Source: Herbidospora galbida
Lineage (GTDB): Bacteria; Actinomycetota; Actinomycetes; Streptosporangiales; Streptosporangiaceae
Length of the DNA stretch: 64,000 nucleotides
Direction of reading: 5' to 3'
Assembly: GCF_005233835.1 (NCBI RefSeq)
Contig: NZ_SZQA01000031.1
Span: 52,374 to 116,373, forward strand
In this document: one piece after another, positions 32,695 through 41,279 of the stretch
Numbering within the stretch: position 1 is the first letter of the stretch
Layout: each line of letters begins with the position of its first letter
Made by a program: the position numbers and the translations under genes
The notes under the pieces: generated by a model
The model's database searches: none
Told to the model about the DNA's origin: nothing
What the model saw: the letters and a program-made list of their open reading frames with translations, nothing else

Positions 32695-33995
32695 GCCATG
32701 GCAGGGGCGGTGCGGGCCGAGGTCCGCACCGCCCAGCCGATGAGCACGGCCAGCGCGGCCAGTGCGTAGGCGACCGTGCCGAGCCCGGTCACGTAGGCGA
32801 CCGCGCCGGCGGCGGCCACGCCGAGCCACTCCCAGCGCCCGTCGAGGGCGACCAGGGCGATCAGCAGCAGGGCATACCAGGAGTAGCCGGGCGTGAGCAG
32901 CAGGAACGCGGTCCCGGTCACGATCAGCCCGCCCTGCCAGGGCCGCGCGGGGTCCCCCTTCCAGATCGTGTACGCCGCCACGGCCCCCAGCACCAGCACG
33001 ACCACCGGCAACGCCCAGCCGTCGGGCACCAGCAGCCGCACCAGGCCGTAGCGCCCGGCCGACCCGGTCGAGTAACCCTCCTCGGTCGCGTAACCCCCCA
33101 GGTAGCCCAGCACGGACGCCTCCGACGCCAGCACGTAGGGAAGGTAGGCGAAGACCGGCACCAGGAAGGCGGGCACCAGGACGGTCATCGCGTCGCGCGG
33201 GCGGCGTACACCCGAAAGCGCCCCGGGAAGCAGGAGGGCGGGAAGGAACTTCGCGCCGACCGCCCCGCCGAGCAACGCACCCCCCATCAGAGGCCGCCGC
33301 GTCAGCAGCGCGAGCCCCCCCACCGCCAGGAGCACCGACAGCACGTCGGCGTGGGCGTTGTTGACCGCCTCGATCGGCACCGCCGGACACCACGCCCACA
33401 GGCACGCGCCCCGTGCCCCCGCCGACCGCACGAGCAGCAGCGTCGTCGCCATCGCCAGCAACAGGCCGCCGACCTGGAGCGGTTTGTGCCGGGAACCGGG
33501 TGGCGACAGGGTGTGGACGGCCAGGAAGTAGGCCTCCGACACCGGGGGATAGATGGTCGGCACCCTCGGCCGGTTGATGCGGGTGCAGCCGCCGCCCCAC
33601 AACCACGACATGTAGGCCGTCTCGCAGACGGGGCCGTCGAGGAACAGCCAGCCGTCGCGCAGCCCGGCCAGTTCGGGAGAGGCCGGCTCGTGGTCGTACG
33701 GCGAGATCCCGGCCGCCTGGACCCGCCCGTCCCACGCATACCGATAGGAGTCGGTGCTGGTTCTCGGCATGTCCAGCAGGCCCGTGCAGCCCACCGCGAG
33801 CCCGCCCGCCACGACCAGCACGGCCGCCTTCCCGGCGGGCACCCGCCGGAGCGACCACGCCGCCGCCGCGAACAGCGCCCAGCACACCGCGTACCAGGCG
33901 ATCAGCCCGGCGGGGTCGGCGAGCTGGCCGCCGCGGGTGACGGCCACGGCCAGCGCGGCGACCAGGGCGGTCAGCAGGGTGACGGTGAGTTTCAC
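32688..33995 (-). CDS. GT87-type membrane mannosyltransferase-like protein
   Basis: A 435-residue integral membrane protein with about ten hydrophobic segments. The first outer loop contains TDSYRYAWDGRVQAAGISPY with the acidic residues used by GT-C enzymes, and PTIYPPVSEAYFLAVH is a typical GT87 (DUF2029) block. It probably transfers a sugar from a polyprenyl-phosphate donor on the outer side of the membrane. It is divergent from the molybdoenzyme gene, and glycosyltransferase, methyltransferase and epimerase genes are close by. Confidence 0.8.
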   Translation of the reverse strand: MKLTVTLLTALVAALAVAVTRGGQLADPAGLIAWYAVCWALFAAAAWSLRRVPAGKAAVLVVAGGLAVGCTGLLDMPRTSTDSYRYAWDGRVQAAGISPYDHEPASPELAGLRDGWLFLDGPVCETAYMSWLWGGGCTRINRPRVPTIYPPVSEAYFLAVHTLSPPGSRHKPLQVGGLLLAMATTLLLVRSAGARGACLWAWCPAVPIEAVNNAHADVLSVLLAVGGLALLTRRPLMGGALLGGAVGAKFLPALLLPGALSGVRRPRDAMTVLVPAFLVPVFAYLPYVLASEASVLGYLGGYATEEGYSTGSAGRYGLVRLLVPDGWALPVVVLVLGAVAAYTIWKGDPARPWQGGLIVTGTAFLLLTPGYSWYALLLIALVALDGRWEWLGVAAAGAVAYVTGLGTVAYALAALAVLIGWAVRTSARTAPAMAY

Positions 33996-34100
33996 CAGGT
34001 CAGGTTCTCAGCGATCCGGCCACGAAAACCGGTCGCCGGGCCGGACGTCCGAGATTCGTAAGGTGTCGTAGCCACTCTGATCGGCCTCCGGCGCGATTGC

Positions 34101-35219
34101 ATGGGACGCATGAAACCCACGCTTCCGCAGTTCAGGGGCCGGTTGCACGATCCGCGGACGGCCGTCGCGATCGGGCGGTGGCTCGGATCGGCCGTCGTGA
34201 TCTGCTTCCTGACCGGATTGATCAGTCACGTGCTCCAGCATCCGCCCAGCTGGATGACCGGCCTGCTGCCGGTACGGCCAGTGTGGGGCTACCGGTTCAC
34301 CCAGGGGCTGCACGTCGCGTCGGGGCTGGCGGCGATCGTGCTGGTCATGGCGAAACTGTGGACGGTCTACCCGAGGTTGTTCGCCTGGCCGCCGTTCCGG
34401 TCGCTGCCCCATCTCGTCGAGCGGCTGAGCGTCGCCCTGCTCGTGGCGGCCACCGTGTTCCAGCTGTTCACCGGGCTGATCAACATCCTCCAGTGGTATC
34501 CGTGGCCGTTCTCGTTCACGCAGACCCACTACGCCGTCGCCTGGATCGTCGCCGGCTCGCTCCTGCTGCACCTCGCCGTGAAGGCGCCGCTGATCAGGGA
34601 GAACTGGCGCAAGCGGAAGGCGGACGTCGACGCGGCCGACCGCAGGGCGCTGCTCGCCGGGGTCGGCGCGGCCGTGGGCGCCGTCACGCTCACGACGGTC
34701 GGGCAGTCGCTCTCGGCGCTGCGGGGCTTCGACCTGCTGGCGCCGCGCAACCCGGACGTCGCGACCCAGGGCATGCCGATCAACCGGACCGCCGCCGCCG
34801 CGCAGGTCACCTACGCCTCGTCCGACGGCTGGGCGCTGGAGGTCGCCGGGCCCAGGCCCTACCGCATCACCCTGGCCGAGCTCGAAGCCCTGCCGCAACG
34901 GCGGGTGCGGCTCCCGATCGCCTGCGTCGAGGGCTGGAGCGCCGACGCGTGGTGGAGCGGGGTGCCGATCCGTGACCTGCTGGCCCGCGCGGGCGCGCCC
35001 CCCGGCACGGCCGTGCGGGTGGAGTCGCTGGAGGTCTGGGGCTACTACCGGGTCATGGAGATGCCCGCCCAGTACGCCGACGATCCGTCGACCCTGCTCG
35101 CGCTGCGGCTCAACGACGAGGTGCTGTCGCTCGACCACGGCTATCCCGCGCGGATCATCGCCCCGAACCGGCCCGGCGTGCTGCAGACCAAATGGGTGTC
35201 CCGGGTGGAGGCACTGTGA
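34101..35219 (+). CDS. Membrane sulfite-oxidase-like molybdopterin protein with cytochrome-b-like anchor
   Basis: A 372-residue fusion. Residues 1-200 have four hydrophobic segments with histidines placed as in cytochrome b561-like proteins (LISHVLQH, GLHVASGLAA, THYAVAWIVA, LLLHLAVKAPL). Residues about 230-372 are a molybdopterin domain of the sulfite oxidase family, with the molybdenum-binding Cys in PIACVEGWSADAWWSG and the closing NRPGVLQTKWVSRV. It probably passes electrons between the molybdenum site and membrane quinones. Either ATG 34101 or ATG 34110 may start it. The next gene overlaps it by 4 bases. Substrate unknown. Confidence 0.8.
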   Translation: MGRMKPTLPQFRGRLHDPRTAVAIGRWLGSAVVICFLTGLISHVLQHPPSWMTGLLPVRPVWGYRFTQGLHVASGLAAIVLVMAKLWTVYPRLFAWPPFRSLPHLVERLSVALLVAATVFQLFTGLINILQWYPWPFSFTQTHYAVAWIVAGSLLLHLAVKAPLIRENWRKRKADVDAADRRALLAGVGAAVGAVTLTTVGQSLSALRGFDLLAPRNPDVATQGMPINRTAAAAQVTYASSDGWALEVAGPRPYRITLAELEALPQRRVRLPIACVEGWSADAWWSGVPIRDLLARAGAPPGTAVRVESLEVWGYYRVMEMPAQYADDPSTLLALRLNDEVLSLDHGYPARIIAPNRPGVLQTKWVSRVEAL

Positions 35220-35596
35220 GAACGCTGCGGGTGTCGCTCGGCGCCGCCGGGATCGCCCTCATCGGCACGGGCCTGTTCTTCCTGCTGCCGCTGCCGGGCC
35301 TGCTCGGAGTCGTCTTCTGGTTCGCCGGAGCCATCGCGCTGCACGACGCGCTGATCGGCCCGCTCGTGCTGCTCGTGGGCCTGCTGGTGGCCCGGCTGCC
35401 CGACCGGGCCGTCGTGCGGGGCGCGCTCATCACGATGGGCGGGCTGGTGCTGATCACGATTCCGGCGCTGCTGCGGCCGGGGCCGTCGCCGAACCCGACC
35501 GTGCTGGTCCAGGACTACGGCCGCAACCTGCTGATCTGCCTGGCGGCGGTGGCCGTCGTCGCGGTCGTGCTGGTGTTGCTGCGCCGCCGCCGCTGA
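35216..35596 (+). CDS. Small membrane protein coupled to the molybdoenzyme
   Basis: A 126-residue protein with four hydrophobic segments (AAGIALIGTGLFFLLPLPG, LIGPLVLLVGLLVARLP, ALITMGGLVLITIPALL, LLICLAAVAVVAVVLVLL) ending in RRRR. Its GTG overlaps the molybdoenzyme stop (GTGA), so it is probably a dedicated membrane partner. The last 82 bp lie opposite the end of the convergent methyltransferase gene. No family recognised. Confidence 0.72.
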   Translation: MRTLRVSLGAAGIALIGTGLFFLLPLPGLLGVVFWFAGAIALHDALIGPLVLLVGLLVARLPDRAVVRGALITMGGLVLITIPALLRPGPSPNPTVLVQDYGRNLLICLAAVAVVAVVLVLLRRRR

Positions 35597-36222
35597 GCCA
35601 GTTCCACGAAGTGGCGGCCGGTCACCGTCCATTCCGCGATCCGGACCCAGCCCGCCTTCTCGGCGTGGCGGCCGAGCGCGATCCGGCCCGCGCGCGCCCA
35701 GGGGAACGCGGGGCCGGTCGTGCTCCGGCCGTCGTCGATGACCACCTCGTGGCATTCGTCGACCTCCGCAGGATCGGCTTCGGCGATCAGCAGGCCGTCG
35801 GGTGCGGTGACTTCGGCCATCCGGGTCAGCAGGGCCGCCGGATCGCCGCCGATGCCGACGTTGCCGTCGAGGAGCAGGGCGGTCGTCCAGCGGCCCTCGG
35901 CCGGAAGCGGGTCGAACACCGAACGGCACAGCGCCATGCCGCCCCGGCCCCGGGTGCTGCGGACGGCGGCGGGGCTGACGTCCACGCCGAGCGTACGGCG
36001 GCCCTGTTCGGCCAGGGCCGCGACCAGGCGGCCGGGGCCGCAGCCGACGTCGATGACCGCGCCGCGGCAGCGGGCCAGCACCGACCGGTCGGCGGCGTCC
36101 ACCTCCGCGCACCAGCGTTCCACCTCAAGCGGCAGCAGCCGACCGTCGGCGCGGCGCAGGAACAGCGGGCCGCGCCCGCTTCCCAGCGCCAGGGTGTACG
36201 GGTCGTCGAGCCACGCCGTCAT
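35515..36222 (-). CDS. Class I SAM-dependent methyltransferase
   Basis: A 235-residue protein. GAVIDVGCGPGRLVAALAEQ is motif I for S-adenosylmethionine, TLGVDVSPAAV carries the acidic residue binding the ribose, and TALLLDGNVGIGG and DGLLIAEADPA are motifs II-III. The last 26 or so residues form a Ser/Thr/Arg-rich tail encoded opposite the membrane-protein gene, so this end has probably drifted to a distant stop. Its ATG overlaps the stop of the DUF2064 gene by 4 bases, making a three-gene operon with the GT2 gene. Substrate unknown. Confidence 0.8.
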   Translation of the reverse strand: MTAWLDDPYTLALGSGRGPLFLRRADGRLLPLEVERWCAEVDAADRSVLARCRGAVIDVGCGPGRLVAALAEQGRRTLGVDVSPAAVRSTRGRGGMALCRSVFDPLPAEGRWTTALLLDGNVGIGGDPAALLTRMAEVTAPDGLLIAEADPAEVDECHEVVIDDGRSTTGPAFPWARAGRIALGRHAEKAGWVRIAEWTVTGRHFVELAQRRRRSNTSTTATTATAARQISRLRP

Positions 36223-36845
36223 CGGGCGGCCGTCCGCAGAGCCAGCCGCGCGTGCAGGTCGGCGAAGGCACTCCACGGGGCCTGGGCGGCCACCACCCGG
36301 GCGTCGGCGGCCGTGTCGACGTCGCGCAGGGCCGGCAACTCGCCGACCGCCAGGCCCTTGCCGTGCAGCCGGGCCAGCTGGGCGGCGCCGGTCTCCGGGA
36401 CCGACATGGGCACGCCGAGCAGCAGCGCCGGGTCGGGGTCGGCCAGGCCCAGCGCCCAGAAGCCGCCGTCGTCGGCGGGGCCGAACCAGGCCTCGCACCC
36501 CCCGAAATCCAGTGCGGGTTCGAGCAGGTCGGGGGTGACCTGCGGGGTGTCCATGCCGATCAGCAGCGCCGGGCCCGCGCAGGCGGCGAACGCGGCGGCC
36601 AGGCGTTCGTCCAGTCCGCCCCCGCACTGGGGGCGGATCTCGAAGCCGGGCGGCGTCCACGGGCCGGGAGAGCCGTCGAGGACCAGCACGTGCCGGTCGG
36701 CCGGGGTGGCCAGCACCGCCGCCAGGGTGTCGGCGAGCGCCGCCTCGGCCAGCGCGGCGGCCTCCCCGGGTGTGAACGGCGGGGTCAGCCGGGTCTTGAC
36801 CCGGCCGGGCACCGGCTGCTTGGCGATCACGAGGAGGGTCGTCAT
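36219..36845 (-). CDS. DUF2064 nucleotidyl/glycosyltransferase-A-like protein
   Basis: A 208-residue GT-A-fold protein. The N-terminus TTLLVIAKQPVPGRVKTRLT and the metal-binding-like PALLIGMDTPQVTPDLL and FGPADDGGFWALGLA blocks identify the DUF2064 family, related to CofC and to sugar transferases of arsenosugar-type pathways. It overlaps both neighbours by 4 bases (ATGA), so GT2, DUF2064 and methyltransferase are translated as a unit. The reaction is not known; activation or transfer of a sugar-like group is inferred. Confidence 0.82.
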   Translation of the reverse strand: MTTLLVIAKQPVPGRVKTRLTPPFTPGEAAALAEAALADTLAAVLATPADRHVLVLDGSPGPWTPPGFEIRPQCGGGLDERLAAAFAACAGPALLIGMDTPQVTPDLLEPALDFGGCEAWFGPADDGGFWALGLADPDPALLLGVPMSVPETGAAQLARLHGKGLAVGELPALRDVDTAADARVVAAQAPWSAFADLHARLALRTAAR

Positions 36846-37549
36846 CGGGCGGCCCCTTCGCGCAGCACCTTGCGCATGTCCATGACGGCCTGGAACGTTC
36901 CCTTCCAGGTGCCGGTGACCTTCGACTTCCCGCTGCGCGGCAGGTAGGGCACATCGACCTCCCGCACCCGCCAGCCCGCATCGGCGGCTCTGACCACCAT
37001 CTGGAGCGGATAGCCGCTGCGCCGGTCGGTCAGGTCGAGCTTGAGCAGCGCCTCCCGCCGCGCGGCCCGCAGCGGCCCGAGGTCGTGCAGGCGCAGGCCG
37101 GTCCGCCGGCGCACCATCTTCGACAGCGCCCAGTTCCCGGCCCGCGCGTGCGCGGGCCACACCCCGCGCGACTCCGGCCGCCGCCGCCCCAGCACCAGGT
37201 CGTCTCCGTCGGAGAGCAGCTGGACGAACTCCGTCAGCAGCCCCGGATCGAGCGACGCGTCACAGTCGCAGAAACAGACGACGTCGGCCTCGGCCGCGAG
37301 GAGCCCGGCGTGACAGGCCGCCCCGAACCCGCGCCGGGACTCGTGCACCACGGTCGCGCCGAGCGAGCGGGCGATCTCCGCCGACCCGTCGGTCGACCCG
37401 TTGTCCACGACCAGCGCCCGCCAGCCCGGCGGGACGCGCTCCAGCACCCACGGCAGGGCTTCAGCCTCGTTCAGGCAGGGCAGCACGACGTCCACGGATT
37501 TTTCGATCACCCTGCCACCGTAGGAAGGACCGGGCCGGAAGACGGCCAT
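36842..37549 (-). CDS. Family 2 glycosyltransferase (DPM1-like)
   Basis: A 235-residue glycosyltransferase. VDVVLPCLNEAEALPWVL begins the GT-A domain, LVVDNGSTDGSAEIA binds the nucleotide, and CFCDCDASLDPGLL carries the metal-binding acidic motif. The length and the end (YLPRSGKSKVTGTWKG) match undecaprenyl-phosphate sugar transferases without a membrane domain. ATG 37549 has AAGGA 4 bases upstream; GTG 37510 is possible. It heads the three-gene operon and is divergent from the two-component system. Confidence 0.85.
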   Translation of the reverse strand: MAVFRPGPSYGGRVIEKSVDVVLPCLNEAEALPWVLERVPPGWRALVVDNGSTDGSAEIARSLGATVVHESRRGFGAACHAGLLAAEADVVCFCDCDASLDPGLLTEFVQLLSDGDDLVLGRRRPESRGVWPAHARAGNWALSKMVRRRTGLRLHDLGPLRAARREALLKLDLTDRRSGYPLQMVVRAADAGWRVREVDVPYLPRSGKSKVTGTWKGTFQAVMDMRKVLREGAAR

Positions 37550-37611
37550 TGAGTCCTTACGAAACGCGGACGCTGTCCGTTATGCATGCTCTTTGGTGCC
37601 AGGCTTGGCTC

Positions 37612-38298
37612 ATGAGGATCCTGGTCGTGGACGACGACCCGACCGTCGCCGGGGTCGTGGCCGACTACCTGCGGATCGCCGGGCACACCGTCGACCGGGC
37701 CGCCGACGGCCCCACCGGGCTCGACCTGGCGATCCGCGGCGGACCCGATCTGGTCGTGCTCGATCTCATGCTGCCGGGCCTCGACGGGCTGGAGGTGTGC
37801 CGCCGGCTGCGCGCGGTCAGCGCCGTCCCGGTCATCATGCTGACCGCCCGGGGCGAGGAGGACGACCGCATCACCGGCCTGGAGCGGGGCGCCGACGACT
37901 ACGTGACGAAGCCGTTCAGCCCGCGCGAGCTGGTGCTGCGCGTCGAGTCGGTGCTGCGCCGCAGTCGCGCCGCCTCTCCGGGGCCGCCCGGCCCGTTGCG
38001 CGCGGCCGGGCTGACCGTCGACCCGGCGACCCACCGGGCCCACAAGGACGGCGTCGAGCTGACCCTGACGTTGCGGGAGTTCGACCTGCTGGCCCACTTC
38101 CTGGCCCACCCCTACCGGGCGCACACCCGCGAGAGCCTGATGCGCGAGGTGTGGGGCTGGGACTTCGGCGACCTGTCGACGGTGACCGTGCACGTCCGGA
38201 GGCTGCGCGGGAAGGTCGAGGACGATCCGGCGCGGCCGCGGCTCATCCACACCGTCTGGGGCGTGGGCTACCGCTTCGATCCGGGAGAGGACGAATGA
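37612..38298 (+). CDS. OmpR-family response regulator
   Basis: A 228-residue regulator. The receiver domain has DDDP at its acidic pocket, the phosphorylated Asp in VVLDLMLPGLDGLE, and the conserved Lys in DYVTKPFSPRE. The C-terminal winged helix (TLREFDLLAHFLAHPYRAHT, STVTVHVRRLRGKVE, VGYRF) binds DNA. Its stop overlaps the start of the sensor kinase gene. The divergent glycosyltransferase operon and flanking genes are the likely targets. Confidence 0.92.
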   Translation: MRILVVDDDPTVAGVVADYLRIAGHTVDRAADGPTGLDLAIRGGPDLVVLDLMLPGLDGLEVCRRLRAVSAVPVIMLTARGEEDDRITGLERGADDYVTKPFSPRELVLRVESVLRRSRAASPGPPGPLRAAGLTVDPATHRAHKDGVELTLTLREFDLLAHFLAHPYRAHTRESLMREVWGWDFGDLSTVTVHVRRLRGKVEDDPARPRLIHTVWGVGYRFDPGEDE

Positions 38299-39404
38299 AA
38301 GACCTGCTGCTCATCGCGCTGTTCGCGTTCGGGGGCGCGGTCGCCGCCGGGCTCGTCGGCGCGGCCGTGCTGATCCCGCTGCGGCACCGGTCGATGACGG
38401 TCTCGCTGGCCGTGGTCGCGGTCGTCGCGGTCAGCGCGATGCTGGCCGGGACCCTCGCCGTGGCCTGGGCGATGTTCCTGTCGCCCCACGACCTGACCGT
38501 GGTGACGCTGGTCATCGTCATGGCGGCCGTGGTGTCGCTGGTCACCGCGCTGCTGCTGGGCCGCTGGGTGGTCGCCCGCAGCCACGATCTGGCCCGCGCC
38601 GCCCGCGACTTCGGCGATGACGGCGACTTCGCCGTCCCGGCCGCCCCGGCGACCGCCGAACTCTCCGGCCTGGCCAGGGAACTGGCCGCCACCAGTGCGA
38701 AGCTGGCCGCCTCACGGGCGCGCGAACGGGCCCTGGAGACCTCCCGCCGCGAGCTGGTCGCCTGGATCTCCCACGACCTGCGTACTCCGCTCACCGGGCT
38801 GCGCGCTATGGCCGAGGCGCTGGAGGACGGCGTCGTCGACGACCCCGCCCGCTACCACCGGCAGATCCGCGCAGAGGTCGACCGCCTGACGACGATGGTC
38901 GGCGACCTGTTCGAGCTGTCGCGCATCCAGGCCGGGGCGTTCCTCCCCGTGCCGGCCCGGATGTCGCTGCGCGACCTGGCCGCCGACGCGCTGCTCGGCG
39001 CCGCCCCGCTGGCCGAGGAACGCGGTGTCCGCCTGGTAGGAGAGGACCTCCAGCATGTTCCGGTCGAGGTCGACGGCAAGGAGATGACCCGGGTGCTGGC
39101 CAACTTGCTGGTCAACGCGATCAGGCACACCCCCGCCGACGGCACGGTCGCGGTCAGCGCGGCCCGCGACGGCGACAGCGCGATCCTGGCCGTCACCGAC
39201 GGTTGTGGCGGCATCCCCTCCGACGACCTGCCGAGGGTGTTCGACACCGGCTGGCGCGGCACCGCCGCCCGCACCCCGCCCGCGGGGGCGGGACTCGGGC
39301 TGGCGATCGTCCGCGGCATCGTCGAGGCCCACGCGGGCCGGGCCCATGTCCGCAACGTCCCCGGCGGCTGCCGGTTCGAGGTCACGTTGCCGCTGGTGAC
39401 CTGA
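38295..39404 (+). CDS. Sensor histidine kinase
   Basis: A 369-residue kinase. Two or three hydrophobic segments at residues 1-95 are joined by very short loops, so there is no large outer sensor domain. The HAMP-like linker is followed by the phosphorylated His in WISHDLRTPLTGLRAMAEAL, then LLVNAIRHTP (N box), DGCGGIPSDDL (G1) and GAGLGLAIVRGIVEAHAG (G2). It phosphorylates the overlapping response regulator. The signal is probably membrane state or a lipid-borne ligand, which is inference. The 3' end overlaps the convergent epimerase gene by 23 bases. Confidence 0.9.
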   Translation: MKDLLLIALFAFGGAVAAGLVGAAVLIPLRHRSMTVSLAVVAVVAVSAMLAGTLAVAWAMFLSPHDLTVVTLVIVMAAVVSLVTALLLGRWVVARSHDLARAARDFGDDGDFAVPAAPATAELSGLARELAATSAKLAASRARERALETSRRELVAWISHDLRTPLTGLRAMAEALEDGVVDDPARYHRQIRAEVDRLTTMVGDLFELSRIQAGAFLPVPARMSLRDLAADALLGAAPLAEERGVRLVGEDLQHVPVEVDGKEMTRVLANLLVNAIRHTPADGTVAVSAARDGDSAILAVTDGCGGIPSDDLPRVFDTGWRGTAARTPPAGAGLGLAIVRGIVEAHAGRAHVRNVPGGCRFEVTLPLVT

Positions 39405-40440
39405 GGGGCGCGCCGGCGAACTCCACCACCCCGTCGGCGAACTCGACCACGGGCTTCCAGCCCAGGTCACGGCGCAGCCGGGAGGAGTCGGCCGTGATGT
39501 GCCGGACGTCACCCAGGCGGTATTCGCCCGTCACCACCGGCATCGGCCCGCCGAACGCGGTCGCCAGCGCGGTCGCCATCTCACCGACGGTGTGGGGGTG
39601 GCCGCTCCCGGCGTTGTAGGCGGTGTGCCGCCCCCCGGGCTGCTCACCGACGGCGCCCAGAGCGGCCAGGTTGGCCATGGCGACATCTCTGACGTGCACG
39701 AAGTCACGGCGCTGCCGGCCGTCTTCGAACACCCGGGGCGCCTCCCCGCGCTCCAGCGCCGACCGGAAGAAGGACGCCACCCCCGCGTAAGGGGTGTCGC
39801 GCGGCATGCCGGGCCCGTAGACGTTGTGGTAGCGCAGCGAGATCGCGCGCCCGCCGGTCGCCCGGGCCCATGAGGCGGCGAGGTGCTCCTGCGCGAGTTT
39901 GGTGGTGGCGTAGACGTTGCGCGGGTCGACGGGGGCGTCCTCGGTGACCAGGCCCGGGGCCATCTCGGCGCCGCAGAGCCGGCAGCGCGGCTCGAAGCGG
40001 CCCGCGTCGAGGTCGGCGACGTCCCGGGGGCCGGGCCGCACGACGCCGTGGCCCGGGCAGATGTAGCGGCCCTCGCCGTACACGACCATCGACCCGGCCT
40101 GGACCAGGAACGACACACCCCGCCGGGCCATGGCCGACAGAAGCACCGCGGTGCCGTGGTCGTTGCACGACACGTAGTCGGGCGCGTCGCCGAAGTCCGA
40201 CCCGAGGCCGACCATCGCCGCCTGGTGGCAGACGGCCCCGGCCCCGCGCAGGGCGCTTTCGAGCGCTTCGGCATCGCGGACGTCGCCCCGGACGAACTCG
40301 GCGTCCGGGAGTTCGGGCTCACGGGGATGGGCGGCGGGCAGCAGGGCGTCGTATACGACCGGCTCGTGACCGGCGGCGGTGAGTGCGGCGACGATGTGCG
40401 AGCCGATGAACCCGGCTCCTCCTGTGACGAGAACTCGCAT
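39382..40440 (-). CDS. NDP-sugar epimerase/dehydratase with Cys-rich insert
   Basis: A 352-residue extended SDR. VLVTGGAGFIGSHIVAALTA binds NAD, and the Tyr-x-x-x-Lys is in VYATTKLAQEHLAASW. Between strands it carries an insert with CPGH and CRLCGAEM (about residues 126-158), which could bind zinc. ISLRYHNVYGPGMPRDTPY and RRDFVHVRDVA are substrate-domain blocks typical of sugar-nucleotide epimerases. It probably makes the sugar donor for the adjacent glycosyltransferases. A decayed second copy follows upstream at 40505-41210. A weakness is that the sugar cannot be named. Confidence 0.87.
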   Translation of the reverse strand: MRVLVTGGAGFIGSHIVAALTAAGHEPVVYDALLPAAHPREPELPDAEFVRGDVRDAEALESALRGAGAVCHQAAMVGLGSDFGDAPDYVSCNDHGTAVLLSAMARRGVSFLVQAGSMVVYGEGRYICPGHGVVRPGPRDVADLDAGRFEPRCRLCGAEMAPGLVTEDAPVDPRNVYATTKLAQEHLAASWARATGGRAISLRYHNVYGPGMPRDTPYAGVASFFRSALERGEAPRVFEDGRQRRDFVHVRDVAMANLAALGAVGEQPGGRHTAYNAGSGHPHTVGEMATALATAFGGPMPVVTGEYRLGDVRHITADSSRLRRDLGWKPVVEFADGVVEFAGAPLRSPAAT

Positions 40441-40504
40441 GTCAGGGACGCTACGGAAGATCGTGCGCCCGCGAAGGTTCCCGCGCCGGGCCGTAAGAGT
40501 TCTG

Positions 40505-41210
40505 TCACACCCGCACGAAGCCGAAGGCCGGATGATCCAGGAGGAACGCGGGTGCACAGCGCGCCCAGCCGAGCTCCCGCCGCAACCGGGCCGAGTCGGC
40601 CGTGAGGTGCCGCACGTCACCCAGCCGGTATTCGCCGGTCACGACCGGCGTCGGCCCGCCGGACGCGTTCGCCGGCGCGGTCGCCATCTCGCCCACCGTC
40701 CGGGGTTCACCGCTTCCGGTGTTGTACGTCGAATGGCCCCTCCCGGGCCGGCCCGCGATGGCGTCCAGCGCCCGCAGGTTGGCCGCCGCCACATCCCGCA
40801 CGTGCACGAAGTCGCGCCGCTGACGGCCGTCCTCCGGCACCCGGGAAAGGCGGTCGGGCCGCATGCCCGGCCCGTAAACGTCGTGGTAGCGCAGCGTGAT
40901 CGCGGTTCCGCCGGTGGCGCGGGCCCACGAGGTGGCCAGGTGCTCCCGGGTCAGCTTCGTGGCGGCGTACACGCCCAGCGGCCGGGTGGGGGAGTCCTCC
41001 CGGTCAGTCCGGCCCGCACCTCGTCCCCGCACCACGGACAGCGCGGCTCGAACCGGCCCGCCGCCAGGTCGGCGACGTCGCGGGGCCCGGGGTGGACCAC
41101 GCCGTGGGACGGGCAGGAGTAGCGGCCCTCGCCGTACACGCCCACCGACCCGGCCTGCACCAGCCGCGGCACCCCCGCCTCCCGCAGGTCAGCGCCGTGT
41201 TCCCGCGCCG
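40505..41210 (-). pseudogene. Decayed duplicate of the NDP-sugar epimerase gene
   Basis: Two reading frames together match the intact epimerase next door. The upstream part (about 41210-41000) has VQAGSVGVYGEGRYSCPSHG and RCPWCGDEV; near 41000 the frame shifts, and the rest (to 40505) continues with VYAATKLTREHLATSWARAT, RRDFVHVRDVAAANL and VVTGEYRLGDVRH. The NAD-binding N-terminus is missing, and about 16 residues present after YGPGM in the intact copy are deleted. It is a tandem duplicate that has become non-functional. Confidence 0.85.
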
Positions 41211-41279
41211 CCGACCCGGCGTGGAAAGGAACCGGGCGCCTCCCCGCGAGGGGAGACGCCCGGTTATATGACAAGCGGT

